From Marivita hallyeonensis (lineage in GTDB: Bacteria; Pseudomonadota; Alphaproteobacteria; Rhodobacterales; Rhodobacteraceae), in NCBI RefSeq assembly GCF_900129875.1, contig NZ_FQXC01000001.1, forward strand, positions 992,001 through 1,056,000: a DNA stretch of 64,000 nt. The letters run 5' to 3'. Positions 8,398-16,862 of the stretch are shown here, piece by piece. The notes beneath the pieces were generated by a model. That model did not search any database and was not told the origin of the DNA. It saw nothing but the letters and a program-made list of their open reading frames with translations. How positions within the stretch are numbered: position 1 is the stretch's first letter; every line of letters begins with the position of its first letter. The translations under genes and the position numbers were made by a program.

Positions 8398-9278
8398 AAG
8401 TGGCAACCGCAGCGTATTCAATGGATTTCCTTTCAGGCTTAGATGCTTACGCTGACAAGCTGAAGCGATGGGTGAGTGACGCGGCGGCGCGCGGCGCTGA
8501 CCTGCTGGTGTTCCCGGAATATGGAGCGATGGAGCTGGCCACGCTTGCGGGGCGCGAGGCGGCGTTGGATCTGGAGGCGTCTCTGCGCGCTGTCTCAGAT
8601 CGTGTTCCCGAGGCGGACGCGATACATCGCGCGCTGGCACAGGAGTTCGGCGTGTACATCCTTGCGGCCTCTGCACCGGTCTTCGATTGCGCCCTCGGGG
8701 ATCGCCCGGTGAACCGGGCGCGGTTCTTCGCGCCGGACGGGAGCGTGGGCCATCAGGACAAGCAGATTATGACCCGCTTCGAGCGCGAGGAATGGGGCGT
8801 GGTCCCGGGCGGACCATTGCAGCTTTTCGAGACGACACTGGGCAGGATCGGCATCCTGATCTGTTATGACGCCGAATTCCCGCTACTGGGTCGCGCGATG
8901 GCCGAGGCGGACCTTATCCTCGTGCCCTCCTGCACCGAAGCCTTGACCGGGTATTCGCGGGTCAGGATCGGCGCCATGGCGCGGGCTCTGGAAAATCAGT
9001 GTGTGACCGTCATGGCCTCGACCGTCGGATCTTGCGACTGGTCGCAATCGGTGGATGAAAACACCGGGATGGGCGGTGTTTTCGGGCCTCCGGACACCGG
9101 TTTTCCTGCCACGGGTGTCCTTGCGGAGGGTGTTCTAAACACGCCCGGCTGGACCTATGCAGAGGTCGATCTGGACAAGATCGCGCATGTGCGGGCGGAT
9201 GGCGTGGTGCTCAATCGGCGGCACTGGGACGAACAGACGGGGCGTGATTTCATTGCCGCAACGCGGAAACTCGGCTGA
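8394..9278 (+). CDS. Carbon-nitrogen hydrolase (nitrilase superfamily)
   Basis: 294-residue cytoplasmic C-N hydrolase. The Glu-Lys-Cys catalytic triad can be traced: Glu in VFPEYGAMEL, Lys in HQDKQIMTRFE and Cys in LICYDAEFP. Hydrolyses an amide or nitrile to acid plus ammonia; the exact class (omega-amidase, amidase, carbamoylase) is not clear. GTG start overlapping the GNAT stop (GTGA). It ends an operon; an 81-base gap with a fresh AAGGAG ribosome site precedes infA. Confidence 0.85.
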   Translation: MKVATAAYSMDFLSGLDAYADKLKRWVSDAAARGADLLVFPEYGAMELATLAGREAALDLEASLRAVSDRVPEADAIHRALAQEFGVYILAASAPVFDCALGDRPVNRARFFAPDGSVGHQDKQIMTRFEREEWGVVPGGPLQLFETTLGRIGILICYDAEFPLLGRAMAEADLILVPSCTEALTGYSRVRIGAMARALENQCVTVMASTVGSCDWSQSVDENTGMGGVFGPPDTGFPATGVLAEGVLNTPGWTYAEVDLDKIAHVRADGVVLNRRHWDEQTGRDFIAATRKLG

Positions 9279-9359
9279 ATTGCCCTTGATAATCTGGCGA
9301 TTTGGCCCCATTTAGTAGCGCGCCCTGCACTATGGCGGGGCTCTTACGAAGGAGAAACC

Positions 9360-9578
9360 ATGGCCAAGGAAGATACGCTCGAATTTCCCGGTGTCGTGAA
9401 GGAACTCCTGCCTAACGCGACGTTTCGGGTCGAGCTGGAAAACGGCCATGAGATCATCGCACATACGGCAGGCAAGATGCGGAAAAACCGCATCCGCGTT
9501 CTGGCTGGCGACAAGGTTCAAGTCGAGATGACGCCGTATGATCTGACCAAGGGTCGGATCAACTACCGCTTCAAATAA
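9360..9578 (+). CDS. infA: Translation initiation factor IF-1
   Basis: 72 residues, a single S1/OB-fold domain matching IF-1 along its length ([20 protein letters not shown] at the start, GRINYRFK at the end). Binds the A site of the 30S subunit during initiation and supports IF-2 and IF-3. A strong AAGGAG site lies 7 bases before the ATG. It heads the infA-maf-rng-yacG block that is conserved in this bacterial family. Confidence 0.98.
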   Translation: MAKEDTLEFPGVVKELLPNATFRVELENGHEIIAHTAGKMRKNRIRVLAGDKVQVEMTPYDLTKGRINYRFK

Positions 9579-9634
9579 CGCATGTTCGCATCCCGAAGAC
9601 CGGGTTCCGAGGTTCGGACGGGGTGCGGAGTTTC

Positions 9635-10222
9635 ATGACTAAACCCAGATTGATCCTCGGCTCCGGCAGTCCGCGGCGCAGAGAGCTTTTGGCGCAGATC
9701 GGGGTCGAGGCGGATGACATCCGTCCCCCGGACATCAATGAAGACCCGTTGCCCGGTGAGTTGCCACGTCCCTACTGCGTGCGGCTTGCGCGCGAAAAGG
9801 CGTTGGCGATCCCGGCTGACGCAAACGAGATCGTGCTTTCGGCAGATACGACGGTTGCCCTCGGTCGGCGCATCTTGGGCAAGCCCGCCGATGCGGCGGA
9901 AGCGGCGGAGTTTCTTTACATGTTGTCCGGTCGTCGCCATCGCGTCGTCACGGCCATTGCAGTTCGCCGCGGTGACAACCTTTGGGAGCGCGATGTGGTC
10001 ACCCAAGTGAAGCTCAAATCCCTCAATGACGCAGAGATAAACGCCTACCTCGCCAGCGACGATTGGCGCGGAAAGGCGGGCGGCTATGCGATCCAGGGAC
10101 CTGCTGGCGCGTTCGTCCCGTGGATCAACGGCAGTTTCAGCGCAGTTGTGGGCTTGCCACTGGCAGAGACAGCGAACCTTCTGGTTGCCGCGGGCTATCC
10201 GCTCTACGAGGCCGGCGCATGA
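9635..10222 (+). CDS. maf: Maf-like nucleotide pyrophosphatase
   Basis: 195 residues. Hydrolyses nucleoside triphosphates to monophosphates, acting on non-canonical or modified nucleotides; historically called a septum formation inhibitor. Maf motifs visible are [12 protein letters not shown] at the N-terminus, [10 protein letters not shown] and [16 protein letters not shown]. An in-frame GTG at 9623 exists, but the ATG at 9635 gives the standard Maf N-terminus. The stop overlaps the RNase gene start (ATGA). Confidence 0.93.
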   Translation: MTKPRLILGSGSPRRRELLAQIGVEADDIRPPDINEDPLPGELPRPYCVRLAREKALAIPADANEIVLSADTTVALGRRILGKPADAAEAAEFLYMLSGRRHRVVTAIAVRRGDNLWERDVVTQVKLKSLNDAEINAYLASDDWRGKAGGYAIQGPAGAFVPWINGSFSAVVGLPLAETANLLVAAGYPLYEAGA

Positions 10223-11241
10223 AGGGACAGTTGATTGCGTTGGACCATGTGAACGGGGTTGAGGCCGCTGCCCTGATGGTGGACGGACGGGTCGAGGACC
10301 TGTTTGTCGCCAGCGACCTGCCCGCGCCGGGCACGATCTACCGCGCGATTGTCGAGCGCCCGATGAAGGGTCAGGGCGGCATGTTTCTGCGGACGCCGGA
10401 TGGGTCGGCCTTTGTGCGGCAGGTCAAAGGGTTGTCCCCTGGCCAACCGCTTTTGGTACAGGTCACCGGCTACGCGGAACCGGGCAAGGCGATTCCGGTG
10501 ACAGCGAAGGTCCTGTTCAAGAGCCGCTACGCAATTGTCACGCCGGACGCGCCGGGCATCAACGTGTCGCGCCGGATCAAGGACGACGATGCCCGGGAAA
10601 CTTTGCTTGAGATTGCGCATGAGGCCATGCACGACGGCGGCTTCGGTCTGATCCTGCGCTCGTCTTGCGATGGCGCGGATGCGGACGAGATCGCTGGCGA
10701 TGTTACTGCCATGGCGAATCTGGCGGCGCAGGTCACGGCGGACGCGCAGGGCGACGCCGAGACGCTTGTCGAAGGCGACGGTCCGCACCTGCTGGCCTGG
10801 CGCGAATGGACCGACAAGGCAGAGATCGATACGGCGGAGGGCAGTTTCGAACGCCACGGGGTTCTGGACGTGTTGGATGCGCTGCGGACGCGGGACGTGC
10901 CGTTGGGCGCGCGGGCCTCCATGGCAGTTGAGCCGACACGCGCACTGGTGGCGGTAGATGTGAATACGGGTGGCGACACCAGCCCCGCGGCGGGTCTCAA
11001 GGCCAATCTGGCGGCGGTGAAGGACTTGCCGCGCCAGTTGCGGCTGCGCGGGCTGGGCGGCCAGGTGGTCATCGACCCCGCCCCAACCGCGAAGAAAGAT
11101 CGCCGCAAGATCGAATCCGCCCTGCGCGCCGCATTGAAGCGCGACAGTGTCGAGACGACATTTGTTGGCTGGACGCCGCTGGGCCATATAGAGCTGCAAC
11201 GCAAACGCGATCGCCTGCCACTAGATGAGGTGCTGAGATGA
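10219..11241 (+). CDS. rng: Short RNase E/G family endoribonuclease
   Basis: 340 residues, shorter than E. coli RNase G (about 490). Endonuclease of the RNase E/G family that cleaves single-stranded AU-rich RNA. The N-terminal 100 residues look like the S1 region, and the metal-binding aspartates of the DNase I-like subdomain are visible in [14 protein letters not shown] and [11 protein letters not shown]. The protein ends soon after, without the CPxxC zinc-link and small domain. The frame is open upstream to 10063, but the ATG at 10219 overlaps the maf stop. yacG follows with another 4-base overlap. Confidence 0.88.
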   Translation: MKGQLIALDHVNGVEAAALMVDGRVEDLFVASDLPAPGTIYRAIVERPMKGQGGMFLRTPDGSAFVRQVKGLSPGQPLLVQVTGYAEPGKAIPVTAKVLFKSRYAIVTPDAPGINVSRRIKDDDARETLLEIAHEAMHDGGFGLILRSSCDGADADEIAGDVTAMANLAAQVTADAQGDAETLVEGDGPHLLAWREWTDKAEIDTAEGSFERHGVLDVLDALRTRDVPLGARASMAVEPTRALVAVDVNTGGDTSPAAGLKANLAAVKDLPRQLRLRGLGGQVVIDPAPTAKKDRRKIESALRAALKRDSVETTFVGWTPLGHIELQRKRDRLPLDEVLR

Positions 11242-11429
11242 GCTGCCCGATTTGCGGGAAAGAGACATCGCAACAGCTGCGCCCGTTTTGTTCGAAACGC
11301 TGCGCTGACTTGGACCTGGGCCGATGGCTCAACGGGCAATATGCCGTTCCGTCCGAAGATCCGGAAGACATCGAGGCCGCGCTTGAAGCGGCCGAGGCCG
11401 AGCGACCGAGAGAGGACAAGTTGCACTAG
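11238..11429 (+). CDS. yacG: DNA gyrase inhibitor YacG
   Basis: 63-residue zinc-finger protein. The four zinc cysteines are visible as CPIC near the N-terminus and the spaced pair CSKRC. The conserved DLGRWLNGQYAVP segment and an acidic C-terminal tail follow. In E. coli YacG binds GyrB and inhibits gyrase. Coupled to the RNase gene by an ATGA overlap, as is common in alphaproteobacteria. Confidence 0.95.
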   Translation: MSCPICGKETSQQLRPFCSKRCADLDLGRWLNGQYAVPSEDPEDIEAALEAAEAERPREDKLH

Positions 11430-11467
11430 CGACTTGCCTCATCGGCTTTGCGTGGTACGCCTGAGGC

Positions 11468-12214
11468 ATGAACGACCAAGCCACCGCTCCATTTGTACCG
11501 ACAATTCGGCCCGCCGGTCTGTGCGGGATGCTTGTGACGTTCGGCGACAGCCTGACAGAGCCGGCAAACCGTGCCGCGCTGGCGTTCTCTGCGGCGGTCG
11601 AACGCGCCGGTCTGGACGGCGTCGAGGAGTGCGCGCCATCGCTTGTGTCCGCATTCGTGCGGTTCGATCCACTACACCAGAGCCACGCGGACCTGACCGC
11701 AAAACTCACCGCGTTGCTGGAAGATCAGGACTGGCACGCAGCACCGATGCCCACCGGGCGCAGGTTCATCCGGGTTCCGACCGTTTATGGTGGCACCCAT
11801 GCGCCACAGCTTGAGGAAGCGGCGCAGGCGGCGGGTGTCTCGGTCGACGTGGCCAAGGCAGACCTGGCCGAAGCACGTGTTCGGGTGCAGACCATCGGGT
11901 TTGCACCGGGCCAGCCTTATCTTGGCCTTTTGCCCGAACACTGGAACATCCCGCGCCAGACGGCTTTGACTAAGGCGGTGCCGGAAGGCGCGCTGGTGGT
12001 GGCGATCCGTCAGCTCGTCCTGTTTTCCGTCAGCAACCCGACCGGATGGCGGCATGTTGGGCAGACGGCGCTCAAACTCTTTCGAGCCGACAGCGACGAT
12101 CCGTTCTTCCTGCGCCCCGGAGACGAGGTGCAGTTCGTGCCCGTCGAGGCGGATGCGCTGGACCGCTTCGCCTCTGATCCCGACGGCGGCGCAGAGATCG
12201 AGGCGATCACATGA
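11468..12214 (+). CDS. pxpB: 5-oxoprolinase subunit PxpB
   Basis: 248 residues of the allophanate hydrolase subunit 1 type (KipI/PxpB). With PxpC and PxpA it forms the ATP-dependent 5-oxoprolinase that opens 5-oxo-L-proline (pyroglutamate) to glutamate. Characteristic segments are FGDSLTEPANR, RRFIRVPTVYGG and the GFAPGQPYLGLLP motif. First of three genes pxpB-pxpC-pxpA; its stop overlaps pxpC by 4 bases. Confidence 0.9.
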   Translation: MNDQATAPFVPTIRPAGLCGMLVTFGDSLTEPANRAALAFSAAVERAGLDGVEECAPSLVSAFVRFDPLHQSHADLTAKLTALLEDQDWHAAPMPTGRRFIRVPTVYGGTHAPQLEEAAQAAGVSVDVAKADLAEARVRVQTIGFAPGQPYLGLLPEHWNIPRQTALTKAVPEGALVVAIRQLVLFSVSNPTGWRHVGQTALKLFRADSDDPFFLRPGDEVQFVPVEADALDRFASDPDGGAEIEAIT

Positions 12215-13218
12215 CCGCGCTGCAGGTCCACCGCATCGCGCCCGGCGTCACGGTGCAGGACATGGGCCGCACCGGGTATCTTGCCTACGGGCTATCGCGG
12301 GGTGGCGCGCTCGACCGTGTGGCGCTTGCGGAAGGGGCGGCGCTGCTGGGGCAGTCGGCAGGGCTTGCCGCGCTCGAAATGCCTGGCGCGGGTGGCGTGT
12401 TCGAAGCGCGCGATGACATCCGGATTGCACTCACCGGCGCTCCAATGCGCGCGCAGATCGACGAAACAACCCTTGTCTGGAACGCCTCGCATCGTCTGCC
12501 AAAAGGCGCGCGGCTGACGATTGGGCCGGTGACGGCGGGCAGTGTCGGGTATCTTCATGTGGGCGGCGGAATCGCGACGCCAGAGATGTTGTACGCCCGG
12601 TCGGCGCATCTTGCGGCAAAGGTGGGTGCTGCGATTTCAGACGGTCAGGTTTTGCCGATTGGACCGGACAACGGCGCAGAGACCGGTTTGTCCCTGCCGA
12701 CCGACGCGCGCTTCGACGGCGGTGCGATCCGGATGGTCGCCAGCTTCCAGACCGACTTGTTCGATGCCGAAACGCGCGGCCGGTTCGAGGCCACGACCTT
12801 TACCCGCGACGCGCGTGCCAACCGGATGGGGATGCGGCTCAACTCGGATGGTGCGGGGTTTCAGGCCAAAGGTGGGCTGAACATCCTGTCCGAGACGGTT
12901 GTACCGGGCGACATCCAGATGACCGGCGACGGGGTTCCGTTCCTGTTGATGGCGGAAAGCCAGACCACCGGGGGGTATCCACGGATCGGGACCGTGATTC
13001 CGGCGGACCTCGCCAAAGCCGCGCAGGTGCCGGCGGGCAAAACCCTGTCGTTTCGTTTTGTCAGCCGGGACGAAGCGCTTGATGCCGAAAGGCGGCATCG
13101 CGCGTATCTGGCGTCGCTGCCCAAACTCTGCAAACCGCTGGTGCGCGACCCATCGCAGATCCGCGATCTTCTGAGCTACCAGCTGATCAGTGGGGCGACA
13201 TCCGGTGATCCGAAATAA
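12211..13218 (+). CDS. pxpC: 5-oxoprolinase subunit PxpC
   Basis: 335 residues of the biotin-dependent carboxyltransferase/allophanate hydrolase subunit 2 family (KipA/PxpC). Works with PxpB and PxpA in ATP-dependent cleavage of 5-oxoproline. Family segments include GPGVTVQDMGRTGYLAYGLSRGGALD-like sequence at the N-terminus, YLHVGGGI and MGMRLNS. Sits between pxpB (4-base overlap) and pxpA (12-base gap with a TAAGG-type ribosome site). Confidence 0.92.
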   Translation: MTALQVHRIAPGVTVQDMGRTGYLAYGLSRGGALDRVALAEGAALLGQSAGLAALEMPGAGGVFEARDDIRIALTGAPMRAQIDETTLVWNASHRLPKGARLTIGPVTAGSVGYLHVGGGIATPEMLYARSAHLAAKVGAAISDGQVLPIGPDNGAETGLSLPTDARFDGGAIRMVASFQTDLFDAETRGRFEATTFTRDARANRMGMRLNSDGAGFQAKGGLNILSETVVPGDIQMTGDGVPFLLMAESQTTGGYPRIGTVIPADLAKAAQVPAGKTLSFRFVSRDEALDAERRHRAYLASLPKLCKPLVRDPSQIRDLLSYQLISGATSGDPK

Positions 13219-13230
13219 GGTAAGGGAAAC

Positions 13231-14019
13231 ATGGAAATGCATGTCGATCTGAATGCAGATATGGGGGAAAGCTTTGGGCCGTGGCCGATGGGATCGGATG
13301 CCGAATTGCTGGATGTGATCACCTCGGCCAACGTGGCTTGCGGGTTTCACGCGGGCGACTGGGATGTTATGGCCGACACGATGGCTCTTGCCGTGGAAAA
13401 AGACGTGGGCATTGGCGCGCATCCCGGGTTTCCGGACCTGCAGGGCTTTGGACGTCGCAAGATGCAGATACCGCAGGATAGCTTGCGCAATCTTGTGCGC
13501 TACCAGCTTGGTGCGGCACAGGCGATGGCGCGATCCGTTGGCGGGATGGTGCGGCATCTGAAGCTGCACGGTGCGCTGGCCAACATGGCATCCGAGGACG
13601 CGGAGATGGCGCAAGCCTGTTACGAGGGCGCGCTGTCGGTTGATCCCGATATCATCATCATGGTCCTCGCCGCGACACAGCAGCAGGCGGCGGTCGAAGC
13701 GCTGGGCTGCCGCTGGGCGGGCGAGATCTTTGCAGACCGGGCTTATAACGACGACGCGACGCTGGTCGACCGGAGTCTGTCGGGGGCCGTGATCCACGAT
13801 GCGGATCTTGCCGGGCGCAGGATGGTCGAGATGGTGAAGGCGGGCGCGATCATCACCGAAAGTGGCAAACATATCCCAGCGGCGGTAGACACGATCTGCC
13901 TGCACGGCGATGGCAAGACGGCGGTTCAGATCGCGCAAACGGTGCGTTCCGCGCTCTCTGACGCGGGCGTATCGTTGCGGCGGTTCGAGGGGCGTCAGGG
14001 CGCGATCAACAAGACCTGA
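13231..14019 (+). CDS. pxpA: 5-oxoprolinase subunit PxpA (LamB/YcsF)
   Basis: 262 residues, clearly LamB/YcsF family: VDLNADMGESFGPW at the N-terminus, ANVACGFHAGD, GAHPGFPD and KLHGALANM. Third subunit of 5-oxoprolinase. The start may be this ATG or the ATG two codons later (MHVDLNAD). Its last 25 bases overlap the end of the convergent glycerate kinase gene, so neither transcript can have a terminator outside the other gene. Confidence 0.93.
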   Translation: MEMHVDLNADMGESFGPWPMGSDAELLDVITSANVACGFHAGDWDVMADTMALAVEKDVGIGAHPGFPDLQGFGRRKMQIPQDSLRNLVRYQLGAAQAMARSVGGMVRHLKLHGALANMASEDAEMAQACYEGALSVDPDIIIMVLAATQQQAAVEALGCRWAGEIFADRAYNDDATLVDRSLSGAVIHDADLAGRRMVEMVKAGAIITESGKHIPAAVDTICLHGDGKTAVQIAQTVRSALSDAGVSLRRFEGRQGAINKT

Positions 14020-15257
14020 ACATCGGCGACATTGGTGCCCGTGGCCTGCGTGATGAGCAGGTCTCCGGCAGCTTTCAGCGCGGCGTGACTGTCATTGTTA
14101 GCAAGGAGTGCTTGCGCATTTTCGCCTGCATCCTCAATGCGTTGCGATGTATTTGCGTCGACAAGACCACCCGCTGCGTCGGTTGGCCCGTCGCGGCCAT
14201 CGGTGCCGCCTGAGAGAAACACCCATTGGCCGTCGAGCTTCGGCGCGGCCATGGCGACCCGCAGCGCAAGTTCCTGATTGCGACCGCCAAGACCGGTGCC
14301 TGTCAACTTGACCGTGGTTTCGCCACCGAACAGGAGCGCGGCCGGGGCGGGAACGTCCTTGATCTGACCGACGATCTTGTCGGCGGCGTCGGCTACATCG
14401 CCGGTCAGGTGGTCGGAGACGATGGTCGCGGGCAATCCCATGGAGCGCGCGGCGTCGCGCATCGCCTCAAGCGACAGGCGGTTTGATCCGCAGAGCGTAT
14501 TTTGTGATTTTGATTCAACGGCTCCCGCAGGTTGCGCTGTCTCAAGATGGACCTGAATTGAAGGCGGCACGCGGTCCCAGAGGTGAGCGTTCTTGAGGCT
14601 ATTGATCGCGGTTTCTGGCGTACCGATTGGGCTGACCGTGGGTCCGGACGCGATGGCGCGCAGATCGTCGCCGATCACGTCGGACAGGAGGTATGCATAG
14701 ACCGGGGCGGGCGCGGCGAGGCGCGAGAAGCCACCACCCTTAAGGCGGCTGACCTGTTGGCGGATCATGTTCATCTCGACGATGTCGAGACCGCCCGCGA
14801 GCAGGTGGTCATTGAGCGTCGCTTTCTCCGCGAGGCTCACACCTTCGGGAGGCGCGGGCAACAGGGCCGATCCACCGCCAGAGATGAGCGCGACGACCAC
14901 GTCGTTTTCTGTCGCAGTTTCAAGGAGTTCGATGACGCAATCGGCCGCTGCTGCCCCAGCTTCGTCCGGCACGGGATGTCCTGCGCGCAATACTTCGGCG
15001 CCCGGAACAAGCGCCATGTTCTCGTGATGTGTGACGGCAAGCGCCACATCGACCTTCGGCAGCCGCTCCATCGCCGCCCGAAGCATGGCCGGGGCTGCCT
15101 TGCCAACCGCGATGACGATGGTGCGTCCGCCGGTTTTGGGACTGGGCGGGGGAGTTTCCGCAAACCCGCGCTGCACGGCCGCCGCCGGATCGGCGGCCTT
15201 TACGGCGGCATCGAACAGCAGCCGGGCGGTGGTTCGGAGGTCATCTACAGTGCGCAT
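13995..15257 (-). CDS. Glycerate 2-kinase (GckA/TtuD, MOFRL family)
   Basis: 420 residues. Class II glycerate kinase making 2-phosphoglycerate from D-glycerate and ATP; older annotations call the family hydroxypyruvate reductase. N-terminal DUF4147 part: IVIAVGKAAPAMLRA, GHPVPDE and LISGGGSALLPAP. C-terminal MOFRL part: LLFGGETTVKL, GGRNQELALR and LSGGTDGRDGPTDAAGG. The frame is open far upstream, but the start at 15257 gives the normal N-terminus (MRTVDDLRTTARLLF) and avoids tRNA-Tyr. This is a typical enzyme of serine-cycle or glyoxylate-derived glycerate use in roseobacters. Confidence 0.9.
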   Translation of the reverse strand: MRTVDDLRTTARLLFDAAVKAADPAAAVQRGFAETPPPSPKTGGRTIVIAVGKAAPAMLRAAMERLPKVDVALAVTHHENMALVPGAEVLRAGHPVPDEAGAAAADCVIELLETATENDVVVALISGGGSALLPAPPEGVSLAEKATLNDHLLAGGLDIVEMNMIRQQVSRLKGGGFSRLAAPAPVYAYLLSDVIGDDLRAIASGPTVSPIGTPETAINSLKNAHLWDRVPPSIQVHLETAQPAGAVESKSQNTLCGSNRLSLEAMRDAARSMGLPATIVSDHLTGDVADAADKIVGQIKDVPAPAALLFGGETTVKLTGTGLGGRNQELALRVAMAAPKLDGQWVFLSGGTDGRDGPTDAAGGLVDANTSQRIEDAGENAQALLANNDSHAALKAAGDLLITQATGTNVADVQVLLIAP

Positions 15258-15315
15258 GCGCGCATTGGACGCTTCAATGATGCGAGAGTCAAATCGAACA
15301 AAATCAGGAGGATAG

Positions 15316-15399
15316 TGGTGGGCGACCTTGGAATCGAACCAAGCGTGCGTCTCCGCGAGGGAGTTACAGTCCCCTGCCACACCTTGCGGCCTGTCGCCC
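15316..15399 (-). tRNA. tRNA-Tyr (GTA)
   Basis: Cloverleaf on the minus strand: 7-base acceptor stem GGGCGAC / GTCGCCC, discriminator A and encoded CCA at 15316-15318. The anticodon loop contains GTA and a long variable arm is present, as expected for bacterial tRNA-Tyr. The T loop (GGTTCGATTCC) is intact. It sits between the divergent glycerate kinase and rlmB genes. Confidence 0.96.
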
Positions 15400-15501
15400 A
15401 CTGGCCGGGCTGACCCCGGCGTGAGCGGGTGATTACAATTGGCCCCTTGCGGCGTCAACAGGAAAATCCGATGTAGTCTGGGTGCAATCGAAGGGGCTGG
15501 G

Positions 15502-16281
15502 ATGGCCAAAAAACCGAAATGGGTGGTGGCCAAGGAGCAGTCGAAGAAAGCGGCGGCTGCCGAGACGGTGTGGCTCTTTGGGTTACACGCGGTCCGGGAT
15601 GCGCTGATGAACCCGAGCCGCGAGAAGCTGCGGTTGATCGTGACCCAGAACGCGCAGCAGAAACTTGCGGAAGCGATTGAAACCGCTGGGATTTCTCCGG
15701 AGCTCAGCGATCCACGCAAGTTTGCGGCACCGATCGATCCGCAGTCCGTGCACCAGGGCGCCGCATTGGAAGTGAAGCCGCTCAATTGGGGGCGGTTGGA
15801 GGATGTGGCGCTTGGCGGGCCGGATGGTCCTCCGCGGATGATCTTGCTGGACCGGGTGACCGATCCGCATAACGTGGGCGCGATCCTTCGGTCGGCGGAG
15901 GTGTTCGGGGCTTCGGCGGTTGTGGGCACTTTGCACCATTCGGCGCCCGAGACGGGGGCGCTGGCGAAGACGGCGTCAGGGGCGTTGGAGCGGCAGCCCT
16001 ACCTGAGGGAGCGCAACCTCGCCGACGCGATGGAGCGTTTGCGATCAATGGGTTACGTGATCTTCGGGCTCGACGGGGAAGCGGAGCAGACGCTGGAAGA
16101 GGCGGTTTCGCCGGTTCGGGATCGCCCGATTGCGCTGGTGCTCGGGGCTGAGGGGCCAGGGCTACGGCCGAAGACGAAAGACACCTGTGACGCGTTGCTT
16201 AAGATTCCGTTTGCGCGGGCGTTTGGGTCTTTGAACGTGTCGAATGCCGCAGCGGTCGCGCTTTATGCGACACGGGTGTGA
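15502..16281 (+). CDS. rlmB: 23S rRNA (guanosine-2'-O-)-methyltransferase RlmB
   Basis: SPOUT/TrmH-family rRNA methylase, 259 residues, expected to methylate the 2'-O of G2251 in 23S rRNA with SAM. The N-terminal substrate-binding domain starts at VWLFGLHAVRDAL. The catalytic domain shows the three SPOUT motifs: LLDRVTDPHNVGAILRSAE, LVLGAEGPGL and SLNVSNAAAVALY. A start at 15502 with an AAGGGG site is chosen over longer in-frame starts. Other TrmH-family targets cannot be fully excluded. Confidence 0.88.
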   Translation: MAKKPKWVVAKEQSKKAAAAETVWLFGLHAVRDALMNPSREKLRLIVTQNAQQKLAEAIETAGISPELSDPRKFAAPIDPQSVHQGAALEVKPLNWGRLEDVALGGPDGPPRMILLDRVTDPHNVGAILRSAEVFGASAVVGTLHHSAPETGALAKTASGALERQPYLRERNLADAMERLRSMGYVIFGLDGEAEQTLEEAVSPVRDRPIALVLGAEGPGLRPKTKDTCDALLKIPFARAFGSLNVSNAAAVALYATRV

Positions 16282-16329
16282 CTTGTAAGTTTTGGACGAG
16301 ATACCAATATCTTAGCCGAAGGAGAAACC

Positions 16330-16671
16330 ATGCCGCACGGGACGAAAATCGCGACATGCTGTTATTGCGGAACCCGGGCGGCCTTGGTGTTGCGCGGGCA
16401 AGATCGGCATGAATTGAGCTGTGCGGCCTGTGGTGCGCCGTTGCACGACATGAAGATGCTGCCGTCGGCCAAGGTGCAAACGCCTGTTTCTACAACAGAA
16501 TTCAATCCCGCGCGCCCTGTGAAAAAGGAGCGGACTGCGGGTGTTACGCCGCTGCCGTCGTGGGAGCGGAAGCTGGGCACTTTGAAGAAGAAAAAGAAGA
16601 AGAAGCGCAAAACGCTGGCGAAGCGGTTTTTTGAAGAGGCCTTTGACGTTCTGGAAGACATTTTCGATTGA
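16330..16671 (+). CDS. Small zinc-ribbon-like protein with lysine-rich tail
   Basis: 113 residues. The N-terminal region has two CxxC knuckles, CCYCG and CAACG, about 22 residues apart, forming a likely zinc ribbon. The C-terminal part is strikingly basic (a run of about ten Lys/Arg residues near 85-95) and ends in the acidic/hydrophobic FFEEAFDVLEDIFD. I recognise no named family; small proteins of this form occur beside rlmB in roseobacters. Good ribosome site (AAGGAG, 16319-16324). An RNA- or DNA-binding role is possible but not shown. Confidence 0.7.
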   Translation: MPHGTKIATCCYCGTRAALVLRGQDRHELSCAACGAPLHDMKMLPSAKVQTPVSTTEFNPARPVKKERTAGVTPLPSWERKLGTLKKKKKKKRKTLAKRFFEEAFDVLEDIFD

Positions 16672-16675
16672 TCTT

Positions 16676-16797
16676 GTACGGAATCCTTGGGTCTGTCGTA
16701 CGGACAGACCGCGAACGTCCACCCCACAACAGCAGTTTCCGCTGAAAATCCCTGTCGACCCCGTCTTCCGTACGGATCGTCCGGAGTTTCCGTACGG
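16676..16797. promoter_or_regulatory. Paired GTACGG repeats upstream of ribBX
   Basis: Four copies of GTACGG start at 16676, 16698, 16770 and 16792. Each pair is spaced exactly 22 bases start to start, about two DNA turns, and the pairs are 72 bases apart from second to third copy. The second copy lies in an inverted repeat (GGTCTGTC 16690-16697, GACAGACC 16703-16710), and the third in the palindrome TCCGTACGGA (16767-16776). The geometry suggests cooperative binding of a regulator upstream of ribBX-ribH-nusB. The 16690-16710 hairpin could also act in ending the upstream transcript, though no T tract follows. Confidence 0.4.
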
Positions 16798-16862
16798 GAC
16801 GTTCCACTGGTCAATTCGCACTGCGTGATCTAAGTCCGCTGTGGCAAAGACGGAGGCCCTGC

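Noticed and set aside
16672-16862. FMN riboswitch upstream of the riboflavin genes
   Set aside because: The conserved RFN core elements are absent; the region instead holds GTACGG repeats.
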